In this document: positions 51,985 to 61,183 of the stretch, piece after piece | Layout: each line of letters starts with the position of its first letter | Numbering within the stretch: the first letter of the stretch is position 1 | Assembly (NCBI GenBank): GCA_033762075.1 | Contig: JANRLY010000003.1 | Location: 1-64,000, forward strand | Reading direction: 5' to 3' | DNA length: 64,000 nt | Source of the DNA: VFKI01 sp033762075 | Lineage (GTDB): Bacteria > Pseudomonadota > Gammaproteobacteria > DSM-16500 | The notes under the pieces: generated by a model | Told to the model about the DNA's origin: nothing | The model's database searches: none | What the model saw: only the letters and a program-made list of their open reading frames with translations | Program-made: the position numbers and the translations under genes

Positions 51985-54341
51985 TACAATTCTTGTCCAT
52001 CACTCTGTTGGCTTGCAGGCGCAACTGCCTGTAAGTCAGCAGGTGTGTCTTTATCTGGTACATAAGGGCGCATGAAGTATTCGAATTGTGCAACGGGGCT
52101 TCGCGCTGTGGCGCGTTTGCCAGTCAACGGATCAATGCGAACATTTGTGATGCCAGAGGGTTGATCAAGCGGAGTATCGGATTCATTTTGCAAAGCGGCT
52201 TTCATGAAAGCCATCCAAATAGGCAATGCTGCTTGAGCGCCATATTCATGCAATGACTGCGGTTGATCGAATCCCACCCACGCTAATGTCACTAAACTCG
52301 GATTGTAGCCAATAAACCAGGCATCGACTTGATTTTGCGTGGTGCCTGTTTTCCCTGCTAAATCTAGGCGTTTTAATGTGCGCGCTTCAGATGCTGTGCC
52401 ATGTTCAATAACGTCATGTAAAACAGAAGTAATTAAAAAAGCATTTTCAGCAGAAATGACACGGGGTGCGCGAGAATTATCTTCGGTATCGAGAGGGCAA
52501 TTTTGACAAGCAATGAGTGGACGTGCTTGATAAAGAATTTTGCCACGTGTATCACGAGTATCTTCGATGGCGTAAGGTGTCACACGAAAACCACCATTTG
52601 CAAAGATGGCGTAAGCAGCTGCCATTTGTAAAGGTGTGACGGCTGCTGTGCCGAGAGCAAGGGATAATTCAGCTGGTAACTGTGACGGCACAAAACCAAA
52701 TCGTGTTGCATAATTGATGGCGTAAGACACACGGATTTGTTCGAGTAAGCGAATAGAAACTAAGTTATGAGAATGAATTAATCCATCGCGTAAACGCGTA
52801 GGACCATAAAAACGTCTTTCTGCATTTTGTGGTCGCCAAATACTTTCATCCGTGGGATTTTGATAGACGACTGGTGCGTCATTGATGAGTGTTGCGAGCG
52901 TGTATCCTTTATCAAGTGCGGCAGAATACAAGAAAGGTTTAAAACTAGAGCCTGGTTGGCGAGTTGCATTGGTGATGCGATTAAAATTACTTTGTTGAAA
53001 ATCAAAACCACCGACTAGAGCACGAATACCGCCGGTACTTGGATCAAGCGTCACTAAACTGGCTTGTGCTTGTGGAATTTGTGCAAGACGCCATCCCGTT
53101 TGTTTTGATGGTACGATACGCACCAAATCGCCTAATTTTAAAATGTCTTTTGTTGTATGGGGTCTGGGGCCAAGATAGTCGGCATTGATTTGACGACGTG
53201 CCCAAGATAAACCTTCCCATGGAATAATCACTAATTGGCCGTTTGCGCGTAAAACAGTAGCTGTGTGTGATGTGATATCAATGACAATAGCGGGTTCAAG
53301 TGTATTTACAGCAGGAATATTAGCGAGTTTCTTTTCCCATGATTTGACGTCTAATAAATCAGGTGTGCCGAAATTTTTTTCGGGGCCGCGATAACCATGA
53401 CGTTGATCGTATGCAAGCAATTCAGTGAGTACTGCTTGATTAGCGTATTCTTGTAATTTGCTGTCGAGTGTTGTGTAAACGTTAAATCCATCGGTGTAAA
53501 TGCTATCTCCGTACATTTCTTCCAGTGCTTTACGTACCATTTCACCAAACCAAGGCGCATCCACTTCTGTTTTGACTTCATGGTAGTGCGCATTTAAGGG
53601 GGCAGCTAATGCAGTATGTAAGGCTTTTGCATCAATGTATCCAGATTCATACATGCGCGTGAGCACGTGATCGCGACGTTTTTTAGCGGCGACTGGATTG
53701 GCTAATGGATTTAAAGTGGAAGGTGCTTTCGGTAATCCTGCGAGCATGGCGGCTTCATCGAGAGTTAGTTGATCGAGTGTTTTGCCATAATAAATTTGTG
53801 CAGCAGCGGCAACACCGTAAGCGCGATTGCCAAGAAAAATTTTATTGAGATAGAGTTCTAAGATTTTTTGTTTGCTGAGACGATGATCAATTTTCAATGC
53901 GAGAAAAATTTCGCGTAACTTGCGTCCGAATGTTTTGTGGCGGGTGAGATAAAAACTACGCGCAACTTGCATAGTGATCGTGCTGCCACCTTGGACTTTA
54001 TGGCCTGTGGCAATCAATAGCATTGATGCACGAACCAAGCCTGGGATGTCGATTCCAGGATGTTGGAAATAACGTTGGTCTTCGGTGGCGAGGACTGCGT
54101 GAATGAGCTCTTGTGGGATCTGATCGTAGGGTACTGGGATACGGCGTTTTTCGCCATATTCGGCGATGAGCTTGCTGTCACGGCTGAAGACTTGTAAAGG
54201 GACTTGGAGCTGGACAGTATTGAGTGCTTCAATATCAGGGAGTTGATATTCAATGTAATACCATGAGCCAATAATAATAATCCCCAGTGGGATGAGGACC
54301 AAAAAGGCAATGAACTTAAAAATCCGCTGAAAAAATACCAT
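51981..54341 (-). CDS. mrcA: Class A penicillin-binding protein 1A
   Basis: Bifunctional peptidoglycan glycosyltransferase/transpeptidase at the inner membrane. The product is 786 aa from the ATG complementary to 54339-54341, which matches the family N-terminus just before the TM helix; longer starts run back into the foldback element at 54393. Glycosyltransferase marks E-D-Q-R-Y-F-Q-H-P-G-I-D and Q-G-G-S-T-I-T-M-Q-V-A-R. Transpeptidase marks S-S-F-K (S-x-x-K), S-H-N and K-T-G-T-T. The stop overlaps the GH5-like gene by 4 bp. Confidence 0.95.
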   Translation of the reverse strand: MVFFQRIFKFIAFLVLIPLGIIIIGSWYYIEYQLPDIEALNTVQLQVPLQVFSRDSKLIAEYGEKRRIPVPYDQIPQELIHAVLATEDQRYFQHPGIDIPGLVRASMLLIATGHKVQGGSTITMQVARSFYLTRHKTFGRKLREIFLALKIDHRLSKQKILELYLNKIFLGNRAYGVAAAAQIYYGKTLDQLTLDEAAMLAGLPKAPSTLNPLANPVAAKKRRDHVLTRMYESGYIDAKALHTALAAPLNAHYHEVKTEVDAPWFGEMVRKALEEMYGDSIYTDGFNVYTTLDSKLQEYANQAVLTELLAYDQRHGYRGPEKNFGTPDLLDVKSWEKKLANIPAVNTLEPAIVIDITSHTATVLRANGQLVIIPWEGLSWARRQINADYLGPRPHTTKDILKLGDLVRIVPSKQTGWRLAQIPQAQASLVTLDPSTGGIRALVGGFDFQQSNFNRITNATRQPGSSFKPFLYSAALDKGYTLATLINDAPVVYQNPTDESIWRPQNAERRFYGPTRLRDGLIHSHNLVSIRLLEQIRVSYAINYATRFGFVPSQLPAELSLALGTAAVTPLQMAAAYAIFANGGFRVTPYAIEDTRDTRGKILYQARPLIACQNCPLDTEDNSRAPRVISAENAFLITSVLHDVIEHGTASEARTLKRLDLAGKTGTTQNQVDAWFIGYNPSLVTLAWVGFDQPQSLHEYGAQAALPIWMAFMKAALQNESDTPLDQPSGITNVRIDPLTGKRATARSPVAQFEYFMRPYVPDKDTPADLQAVAPASQQSDGQELY

Positions 54342-54392
54342 GATGCTCACAAATCTAGTAGAGGCTTGCATTTTACTACAGAAATGAGCAAG

Positions 54393-54574
54393 ATATACCT
54401 CCCGCACATGAATTTTACAATTTTTAGCATCTCACCTTGTATCAATCTTTAAACGTTCTTCAAGCGAAAAATCTCAACATAGTGACCACTATGCCTGCGT
54501 TTTTTCTCAATCAGAGCGTTTAAATCTCTCGCAATCTGAGCGCTAAAAATCCTAAAAATTCATGTGCTGGAGGG
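54393..54574 (-). repeat. 185-bp foldback element, copy B (upstream of mrcA)
   Basis: On the minus strand this copy reads in the same direction as mrcA and aligns with copy A (47255-47445) from the left arm through TTTTTAGCGCTCAGATTGCGAG to the right end TGCGGGAGGTATAT. The centre, CATAGTGGTCACTATG, is a perfect palindrome. Its right end puts GGGAGG in front of mrcA, ahead of possible upstream starts. The outer ends are inverted repeats (ATATACCTCCCGCAC at one side, GTGCTGGAGG at the other). Confidence 0.8.
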
Positions 54575-54752
54575 TTGCTTCTTCTCCTCTTTTCCTCCAT
54601 ACGGTTCTGTTTTGTTGTTCTAGTCAATGGCTCGCTCACCGAAGTTTACCCTGAGTTTGTCGAAGGGCTCTCAGCGCTTAACTTGCCTTGAACAACGAAG
54701 CAGAACTTTTTCTCACTTTTGTCTGACTCATCATTTAATCAAAGGAATTCTC
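54575..54752. other. Gap between foldback copy B and the pilM-like gene
   Basis: Contains a CCCTGAGTTTGTCGAAGGGCTC palindrome (54649-54670), another common short dispersed repeat, and the leader of the pilM-like gene. No gene was seen. Confidence 0.45.
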
Positions 54753-55568
54753 ATGCGATTTTTGCCATTTGGGCCAAAATATGCTGTTGGTTTGGCTTAT
54801 ACTGCTGAGGAAGCGGCGTTTGTATGCTTACGTCGAGTTGGCAGGCGAATCACACTTTTGCATCGAATGACTGCCCGAAGTTTGGAGGTTCTGCAGGATG
54901 ACGTCCGATCATGGGTGGCCTCGACTCGGCGGCATGATTGTCCTGCCGCGATTGCAATTCCCTATACACAAAGTTTTCGAAAAGTTGTCACGTTATCGCA
55001 AGCATTAACCGCAGAAGAATGTGAAATCGAATTACAAGAAAATCTCTCTCATTATTTGCCGGGCATTGACGAACTCTTATCCTTTGATTTTCGTTTGATC
55101 GATGAACAAGATCATTCGAAAGTATTTTTGGTTGCTGTCAGGCAATCTTTGTTGAACCAGTGCATTTCAAAAATTGAAACTATGGGTTTGCAAATGTGTA
55201 TAGTGGATTTAGATATTCATGCAAAGGCGCGTTTTGCACATTCACTTGCAGGTCAACACGCTACAATTGCATTTATCGAACGCGTTGGAAGTGAAATGCA
55301 TTTTTTAATCTCTGAAAAAAATCATCCTGTTTTTGTGCAAGTGTGTTCAATGCAAGAAGAAGTTATTTTACATTTTAAAAAATATTTTAAAAGAGAGAAA
55401 GTCGAAGAGTGTGTAGTGTATTTAGCTGAAAATATGATTTCACATCAAACGTACCTCGAGCAACAATTGCAGCAAAAAATAAAGACGATCACTTCTTTTC
55501 ATTCTCATCCAACCACTGCTGCACAATTGACAGCCTGTGGTTTAGCTTTGCGAGTGCTATTTTTATGA
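54753..55568 (+). CDS. PilM/HofM-like type IV pilus assembly ATPase-fold protein
   Basis: The product is 271 aa from the ATG at 54753 with AAAGGAAT before it; an in-frame start at 54627 lies in repeat DNA. It has the actin-like fold outline of PilM: F-G-P-K-Y-A-V-G-L at the start, A-I-A-I-P-Y near 80, and L-P-G-I-D-E-L-L-S-F-D-F-R in the middle. PilM binds the N-terminal I-N-L-L-P-W-R peptide of PilN in the cytoplasm, and that exact motif begins the next protein. The genes overlap by 4 bp. Confidence 0.8.
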   Translation: MRFLPFGPKYAVGLAYTAEEAAFVCLRRVGRRITLLHRMTARSLEVLQDDVRSWVASTRRHDCPAAIAIPYTQSFRKVVTLSQALTAEECEIELQENLSHYLPGIDELLSFDFRLIDEQDHSKVFLVAVRQSLLNQCISKIETMGLQMCIVDLDIHAKARFAHSLAGQHATIAFIERVGSEMHFLISEKNHPVFVQVCSMQEEVILHFKKYFKREKVEECVVYLAENMISHQTYLEQQLQQKIKTITSFHSHPTTAAQLTACGLALRVLFL

Positions 55569-56983
55569 TAGAAATTAATTTACTGCCTTGGCGTGAACAA
55601 TCAAGATTAATGCAAAAGAAATTATTGATGCAATGGGGCGTGTCAATTTTAGCTTTAATATTTTTGTTTTCGGGGGTGGTGATTTATTTGATCCATCAAC
55701 AAAAAAAAGCGCACGCCCAAATTGTACATTTAAAAAGTCTCGTGCAAACGAACCAGCCAGTTGAAAAACCATTGTCACACCCGGATCCCATTGCACCAGT
55801 CAAACAAGTGCACATTCATTTGACGGACGAACACAAAAAATTGTATCAAATTAATATGCAAGACATTGAGCTATCTGAGGCGCTCTATCTTTTAGCGCAA
55901 CACTTTCAACAAAATATCATTGTGAGCCCGCATGTAACAGGTCGGGTGACTTTAACGCTGAATCAAATTTCATTGCGACAAGCGTTTGAGATCATGATGT
56001 CAACACAAAATCTTGCAAAGTTAACGGTACATCATACTTGGATGGTCGCATCTCCTCTTGAATTGATTCAAATTAAAAAGAACCGGACTCAATGGAAATC
56101 ATTGTTAACAGAAACGATGCCCCTAGTAACACATATTTTTCGATTGCAATACGCAAAAGCGGGAGAAGCTGCACATTTATTACAAGGCCAATCAGGATTA
56201 CTTTCACCCCGTGGTAGCGTGCAAATTGATGAGCGCACGAACCAACTCATTGTGCATGATCATGCGATTTCTTTAACGGCGATAGAAAAGCTAATGCATC
56301 AAATTGATATTCCTTTGCAACAAGTGAGTATCGAAACACGTTTAGTGAGCATGGATGCAGACGTAGAAAGAGAGTTGGGAGTTGATTTTTCACTTCACAA
56401 AAAAGAATCGAATCATGAAAATCATTCATCAGAAATCGCACGTTATAGTTTGGCTGTAGCAAAATTAGCTGATGGAAGTTTATTAGATATGCGTTTAGCA
56501 GCTGCAGAAAATACAGGCCATGCTGAATTGATTTCTGCACCGAGATTATTTACTGCGAATCGACAAACAGCTTCCATTGAAGCGGGGGAAGAAATTCCTT
56601 ATCAAGAAATCAGTAGTAGTGGTGCGACCGGGGTGACTTTTAAAAAAGCTGTGTTAAGTTTGCAAGTGACACCACATATTTTACCGGGACATCGGGTTTT
56701 ACTTGAATTACAAATTCATCAAGATAAGCCTGCAAGTCGTGAGGTCTTAGGTGTGCCTGCGATTACAACGCGACAATTACAATCGAGCGTACTCATTCAA
56801 AATGGCCAAACCATTGTATTAGGCGGTATCTTTGAGGATAGCCAACGTGATGCGCGGATGAAAATTCCTTTCTTGAGCGCGATTCCGGGTGTGGGTTTGC
56901 TGTTCCAACAGCAAATACTTTCTAAAAATCATCGAGAGTTATTGATTTTCGTGACTCCGCATATATATACCTCTCACGCGTGA
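55565..56983 (+). CDS. PilN-secretin fusion protein (PilN N-terminus joined to PilQ/HofQ-like secretin)
   Basis: The product is 472 aa. Residues 1-65 look like PilN: cytoplasmic I-N-L-L-P-W-R-E (4-11), one TM helix (about 25-44), then a short coiled stretch. Residues 90-472 are a compact secretin: an N0/STN-like domain (about 90-160), a NolW-type domain (about 190-255) and the secretin barrel (about 310-470) ending G-G-I-F-E-D-S-Q-R-D, K-I-P-F-L-S-x-I-P-G-V-G-x-L-F. There is no cleavable signal peptide, and PilO and PilP are missing from the locus. In other bacteria PilN and PilQ are separate. It is an intact single frame with no sign of a frameshift. Confidence 0.85.
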   Translation: MIEINLLPWREQSRLMQKKLLMQWGVSILALIFLFSGVVIYLIHQQKKAHAQIVHLKSLVQTNQPVEKPLSHPDPIAPVKQVHIHLTDEHKKLYQINMQDIELSEALYLLAQHFQQNIIVSPHVTGRVTLTLNQISLRQAFEIMMSTQNLAKLTVHHTWMVASPLELIQIKKNRTQWKSLLTETMPLVTHIFRLQYAKAGEAAHLLQGQSGLLSPRGSVQIDERTNQLIVHDHAISLTAIEKLMHQIDIPLQQVSIETRLVSMDADVERELGVDFSLHKKESNHENHSSEIARYSLAVAKLADGSLLDMRLAAAENTGHAELISAPRLFTANRQTASIEAGEEIPYQEISSSGATGVTFKKAVLSLQVTPHILPGHRVLLELQIHQDKPASREVLGVPAITTRQLQSSVLIQNGQTIVLGGIFEDSQRDARMKIPFLSAIPGVGLLFQQQILSKNHRELLIFVTPHIYTSHA

Positions 56984-57000
56984 GTGTTATACTCCCTCCC

Positions 57001-57657
57001 ATGAACCAATACTCACTTGTCCAAAAAATAGCAATTTACCTTTTGCCAATTCTCAGCGCGATTATTGTGCATGAAGTTGCACACGGCTGGGTCGCGGAAA
57101 AATTTGGCGATAAAACAGCTCGTTTAGCAGGGCGTTTAACACTCAATCCTATTTCGCATATCGATCCTCTGGGGACCATTGCTTTACCTTTGCTGTGTCT
57201 TTTGTTGCCCGGTGGTTTTATTTTTGGCTGGGCGAAACCTGTCCCTGTTGATGCGCGTAATATGCGTCATCCACGCATGGATATGGGAATTGTTGCTGCG
57301 GCTGGGCCTTTATCTAACTTGCTGATGGCATTCGGCTGGGCGTTATTAGCACGTTACGCCGGTGGGTTGAATACTTGGTTTGGAACGCCATTATCTTTTA
57401 TGGCCATTGCGGGTATGGAAATTAATGTCATGCTGGGTGTGCTAAATCTTTTACCTATTCCACCGCTCGACGGTGGACGTGTTTTGATGAGTCTGCTGCC
57501 GCCGCGAATGGGGTGGCAATTACACAGAATTGAACCCTTCGGATTTTTTATTTTAATTTTACTGATGGTCACGAATGTTTTATCGATGATTTTAATGCCG
57601 ATCATTGTTGGATTGCTACAATTTATCACTTCTGTTGTGGGGCTAGGAATGTTGTAG
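57001..57657 (+). CDS. Site-2 protease family (M50) membrane metalloprotease
   Basis: The product is 218 aa from the ATG at 57001; a GTG at 56980 is possible, and neither start has a clear binding site. The zinc motif H-E-V-A-H-G-W is in the first TM region, and N-L-L-P-I-P-P-L-D-G-G-R (the second zinc ligand Asp) is near residue 150. Such proteases cleave membrane-bound regulators. The target is not known. Its stop overlaps the convergent GGDEF-EAL gene by 15 bp. Confidence 0.88.
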   Translation: MNQYSLVQKIAIYLLPILSAIIVHEVAHGWVAEKFGDKTARLAGRLTLNPISHIDPLGTIALPLLCLLLPGGFIFGWAKPVPVDARNMRHPRMDMGIVAAAGPLSNLLMAFGWALLARYAGGLNTWFGTPLSFMAIAGMEINVMLGVLNLLPIPPLDGGRVLMSLLPPRMGWQLHRIEPFGFFILILLMVTNVLSMILMPIIVGLLQFITSVVGLGML

Positions 57658-59814
57658 TTGTTTCATTTTTGCAGCAAATTTCTGCATGAAAGATTCTACT
57701 TCCGCGGCAGGCATTGGTTTCGAAATATAATAACCTTGAACTTCATCGCATCCCATTTCAATGAGTTGTGTGAACTGTTCCTTTGTTTCAACGCCTTCTG
57801 CGATAACTTCTACATGGAGACTTTTTGCGAGACTAATCAGCGTATGCAGTAAATCAACATGGGCTTTATTTTGTGGGATATCAGCAATAAATCTGCGATC
57901 AATCTTGATGCAATCTACCTGGAAATTGTGTAGGTGCTGGATCGAAGAATACCCTGTGCCAAAATTATCAATGGTAATGCGAACTCCTGATTTTTTTAAT
58001 TCTTTGATTACTCCGAGCGAATATTCAGGATTTTGCATGATAAGACTTTCAGAAATTTCAAGCTCAAGATAACGACCTGATAATTTTGTTTGTTCAATGA
58101 TGCTAAGTAAATTTTTTGCAAAAGTCGGCTGTAAGAAATGTCGTGTTGCAATGTTAAGTGCAATACTGATATCAGAAAGATTGTTCGCATGCCATACATG
58201 CAATTGTGTCATCGCCTTTTTTGCAATCCAGTCGCCGAGCTGATTGATTAAACCCATTTCTTCTGTTAATGGAATAATGCGATTGGGTGGGACATTGCCA
58301 TAAGTGAGGCTTTCCCAGCGGAGTAAAGCCTCAAATCCAATCACGCGATTTTTTATTAAATCAATTTTCGGCTGGAAGACAAGATAAAACTCTTGATTGT
58401 CGAGCGCTGTTTGCAGGGCATTTTTCATGAGTAATTTTTCGTTGATTTCTTTGTTCATTTCAAGCGTACAGAATTGATAATTATTTCGGCCAGATTGTTT
58501 AGCTTTATATAAGGCTAAATCTGCACTTTTGATAAGAGACTTAAAATCGTCTCCATCTTCAGGATAAAAACTGATACCAAGACTGGCTGTCACAATAATT
58601 TCATGCTCTAAAATTTTGATTGGTTTTATCAAAGCATTGATTATTTTTTCTGCAAAAACTGCCGCAATTTCTGGTGTATCAGCGCCATGCAAAACGAGAA
58701 TAAATTCATCGCCGCCCAAGCGTGCTGCGATATCTGTTTTTCGAATGGATTTTGATAACCGCTCGCCGACAATTCGTAACAATTGATCACCAGCATCGTG
58801 GCCTAATGTATCGTTGATTTTTTTGAAGTGATCAATATCCAAGAAAAATATAGCGAATTTTTGTTGGCTGCGAAAAGCTGAAGCGATGCTGAGGTCGATG
58901 CTTTGTTCCAGTTGATTGCGATTTACAAGTCCGGTGAGTGTGTCGTGAAAAGCTTGATACGATAATTCTAATGCAGATTGTCGAACGAGTGGCAATACTA
59001 ACCAATATAAAAGTAATACGCCTGCGCTTATGGTCATTAACATAATAGGAAATGCAATATAAAATTGCCGCATACTTTCATCAGGATTTAATCCAATGGC
59101 GTAACCAGAAAATCCTGCAACTGCAGCTGTCGCAACAAGAATAGTTGCGCTGACTCGGATAATCGCATGTGAGTCTCGCATGGAATGTAAATTGCCATAA
59201 CCTGGCGTGTTTCTCCAAATAGACCACAAGCCAAAAGCGGTTAATACGAACGCAATGGCTGTATGAGTTGCCATGCGGGTATATTGATACCAAGCATATA
59301 AAAATTCTATTTTTAAAAAATATCCCAAGATAGCAAAAAGACCTGAAAATAATGTTGCCAAAATCATTATTTCAATTAAATAAGCAATATATTTTTTTTC
59401 AGCGAAGAGAAATAACAAAAATGTGATGCTCGTCATAAAAAATGCAATTGCTGTGTTAATTGCCATTCTGCCTGGATAAGGATTTTGATCCGGCAGCCAT
59501 GCGTTTACAAAAACTTGATCTAGATTAAAAAGTGACATGTCAAGAATGTATTCGAGTAATACGAGCGATGCGATGAGTAATGTGGGTATTGCTGTGAGCA
59601 AACAAATCATTTTTCTGCGTTCGGGCCAAATTGATAAAGTGAAAATCGCAATACCCACAAAAGAAAAACACAGCGCTGTATTAAAAACCATGTTAGCTGC
59701 GCTAAAACTAGGTCTAATAAGAAAAGGGATGTGATTGATCCAACCGGTTAAACAAAAAAAGCCGAGAAGAAAAATTAAACTGCCAATGAAGGTGCTGGGC
59801 GAAAATCGTTTCAT
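57643..59814 (-). CDS. GGDEF-EAL protein with multi-TM sensor
   Basis: The product is 723 aa. About eight TM helices (1-280) form a MASE-like sensor. GGDEF (about 290-450) has L-G-G-D-E-F intact. EAL (about 465-715) has G-F-E-A-L-L-R-W and E-G-V-E-T-x-E-Q, with I-D-N-F-G-T-G-Y-S-S in the place where most active enzymes have D-D-F-G-T-G. So the cyclase motif is complete, while one metal-site Asp of the phosphodiesterase is Asn, a change seen in some active and some inactive EAL proteins. It makes and/or breaks down cyclic di-GMP; the pilus genes next door are a plausible output. Confidence 0.92.
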   Translation of the reverse strand: MKRFSPSTFIGSLIFLLGFFCLTGWINHIPFLIRPSFSAANMVFNTALCFSFVGIAIFTLSIWPERRKMICLLTAIPTLLIASLVLLEYILDMSLFNLDQVFVNAWLPDQNPYPGRMAINTAIAFFMTSITFLLFLFAEKKYIAYLIEIMILATLFSGLFAILGYFLKIEFLYAWYQYTRMATHTAIAFVLTAFGLWSIWRNTPGYGNLHSMRDSHAIIRVSATILVATAAVAGFSGYAIGLNPDESMRQFYIAFPIMLMTISAGVLLLYWLVLPLVRQSALELSYQAFHDTLTGLVNRNQLEQSIDLSIASAFRSQQKFAIFFLDIDHFKKINDTLGHDAGDQLLRIVGERLSKSIRKTDIAARLGGDEFILVLHGADTPEIAAVFAEKIINALIKPIKILEHEIIVTASLGISFYPEDGDDFKSLIKSADLALYKAKQSGRNNYQFCTLEMNKEINEKLLMKNALQTALDNQEFYLVFQPKIDLIKNRVIGFEALLRWESLTYGNVPPNRIIPLTEEMGLINQLGDWIAKKAMTQLHVWHANNLSDISIALNIATRHFLQPTFAKNLLSIIEQTKLSGRYLELEISESLIMQNPEYSLGVIKELKKSGVRITIDNFGTGYSSIQHLHNFQVDCIKIDRRFIADIPQNKAHVDLLHTLISLAKSLHVEVIAEGVETKEQFTQLIEMGCDEVQGYYISKPMPAAEVESFMQKFAAKMKQLQHS

Positions 59815-60147
59815 AAGACATCCTGTCGTGAAACTTAGGGTATTATCTACATTGTACCGAATTTTTATGTATGAGGTTCATATTGCAATGGAAAGGTTGC
59901 ACGTTGGACTGAGGATAGAGTTATAACTTTTTGAATATACTGTATTTTAGCGAGTTGTGGTTTCGATTTTTGTTTACTGAATCAAATCCCTTTTTTAAAG
60001 AGGAAGCCTCCGTGATCCTGTTATCTTGTGCAGGCTTTTAGTGCGGGATCTCGTGCCTTACTTTAAAGCTACTGGTTTCCGTGCTAGAAACCGCACGGAA
60101 TGACAATGACTCAACAACGTTTTTGCTGGTGGCGGGATTTCTTATAT
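59815..60147. other. Intergenic stretch with palindromes, no gene seen
   Basis: The 333 bp between the GGDEF-EAL start and the barrel gene hold the GGDEF-EAL promoter and a palindromic patch at 60001-60104: GGCTTTTAGTGCGGGATCTCGTG and TTTCCGTGCTAGAAACCGCACGGAATGAC. The latter ends in the same GGAATGAC as the repeat at 1949-1994. Confidence 0.45.
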
Positions 60148-60807
60148 TTAAAATTGCCATCCAAGATGTAAAAATCCTGCATACAAAAATGGAATGTAAT
60201 CATTCGCTGGATCTAATTCTGATTCACCGCGACCCGCGGTGTAAATGAAACCTATTTCAGTGAATATATGTTTTGTCATGAAATACTGTAAACCTGCGCC
60301 GAATGTAGGACTTAAGCGCCAGAGATTTTTGATAACATCGTAACGATGTAATTCTGCTGCACCTACGGAAGAAAAAAGTTTAAATTTGTTGTTCGGTAAT
60401 TGAATCATTAACTTTCCAGAAAGACTGAAGGATTCTGTGTGTGTCGCAAATTCCGTTAAGCCATTATGTTCGAAAGCAAAAATACTTAAGGGATCGAATT
60501 GAACATCGGCCGTAGGGTAACGTGTATAAGCTATTTCTGCTGCGAATGCAGGAGAAAATTCATACCCTGCAAAAAATCCCCAAATAGCGCCGCCTTCTGT
60601 CGCATGTATAGGCGTTGATGTATCCATTGCAACAACTTGCTTAGAAGGAACTAATTCGCCCCAGGTTGTGGAGCCGTAACCACCAGTCAGCCCAATGTAA
60701 AGTGAATGACGAATATCTTCACGAGGATCGACGCTATTTGCGCGAGCAACAGAAACTAAAAACATGAGAAGTAATCCAGCAAGTGCTGAGCGTGTTATTT
60801 TACCCAT
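60148..60807 (-). CDS. Outer-membrane beta-barrel protein, 219 aa
   Basis: The start is the ATG complementary to 60805-60807, which begins a signal peptide (cut after A-R-A near 25); an earlier in-frame start at 60897 lies inside the neighbouring gene. The mature part shows alternating strands, Y-I-G-L-T-G-G-Y-G-S, F-A-G-Y-E-F and ends with H-L-G-W-Q-F, a C-terminal aromatic as in barrel proteins. It resembles OmpW/OprF-type small barrels. It starts 8 bp inside the upstream Cys-rich gene. Confidence 0.75.
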   Translation of the reverse strand: MGKITRSALAGLLLMFLVSVARANSVDPREDIRHSLYIGLTGGYGSTTWGELVPSKQVVAMDTSTPIHATEGGAIWGFFAGYEFSPAFAAEIAYTRYPTADVQFDPLSIFAFEHNGLTEFATHTESFSLSGKLMIQLPNNKFKLFSSVGAAELHRYDVIKNLWRLSPTFGAGLQYFMTKHIFTEIGFIYTAGRGESELDPANDYIPFLYAGFLHLGWQF

Positions 60808-61183
60808 ATAAAAAACTTGACTCGCAGGATTTGCCCGTTGAGCTGCAGGATCTTCCTTGGGTATCTGTGCCACCGGAACGATAACAAATCCAATCATTCA
60901 TGCATTCTTGTTGGGTTGAGTCTTTTTGCATGCGACACGCTGTTTCAAGTGAACCCCAAGTGGCAACCATTTTTTCATAAATCAAGTCGGTATTTTTACA
61001 CATTGCGTCAGGTAACCCTTTTGCAACGCAATAACATTCCACAGCAGCTTTGAACGATGGACAAAAACCTGGATCATTTGATTCTGCTGCGGGCGTGCAA
61101 TTTAGAGGGTTGTTGAAACTATAAACAGAAGTTGAAAAAACTGAGATCAAAAGAAAACTTAAGGCAATAAAAATTTTTTGCAT
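60800..61183 (-). CDS. Small secreted Cys-rich protein, 127 aa
   Basis: The start is the ATG complementary to 61181-61183 with GGGAGTG before it. The signal peptide ends near V-Y-S (about 20). The mature part has ten cysteines and no repeats, with C-Y-C and a Ser/Cys-rich tail (C-S-S-T-G-K-S-C). Disulfide-rich periplasmic or secreted. No family was recognised. Coupled by overlap to the barrel gene, so the pair likely works together. Confidence 0.65.
   Translation of the reverse strand: MQKIFIALSFLLISVFSTSVYSFNNPLNCTPAAESNDPGFCPSFKAAVECYCVAKGLPDAMCKNTDLIYEKMVATWGSLETACRMQKDSTQQECMNDWICYRSGGTDTQGRSCSSTGKSCESSFLYG

Noticed and set aside
56960..56984. TATATACCTCTC at the end of the PilN-secretin gene, matching the foldback element end
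   Set aside because: Only 12 bases match, and they code for the conserved secretin C-terminus, so the match may be chance.
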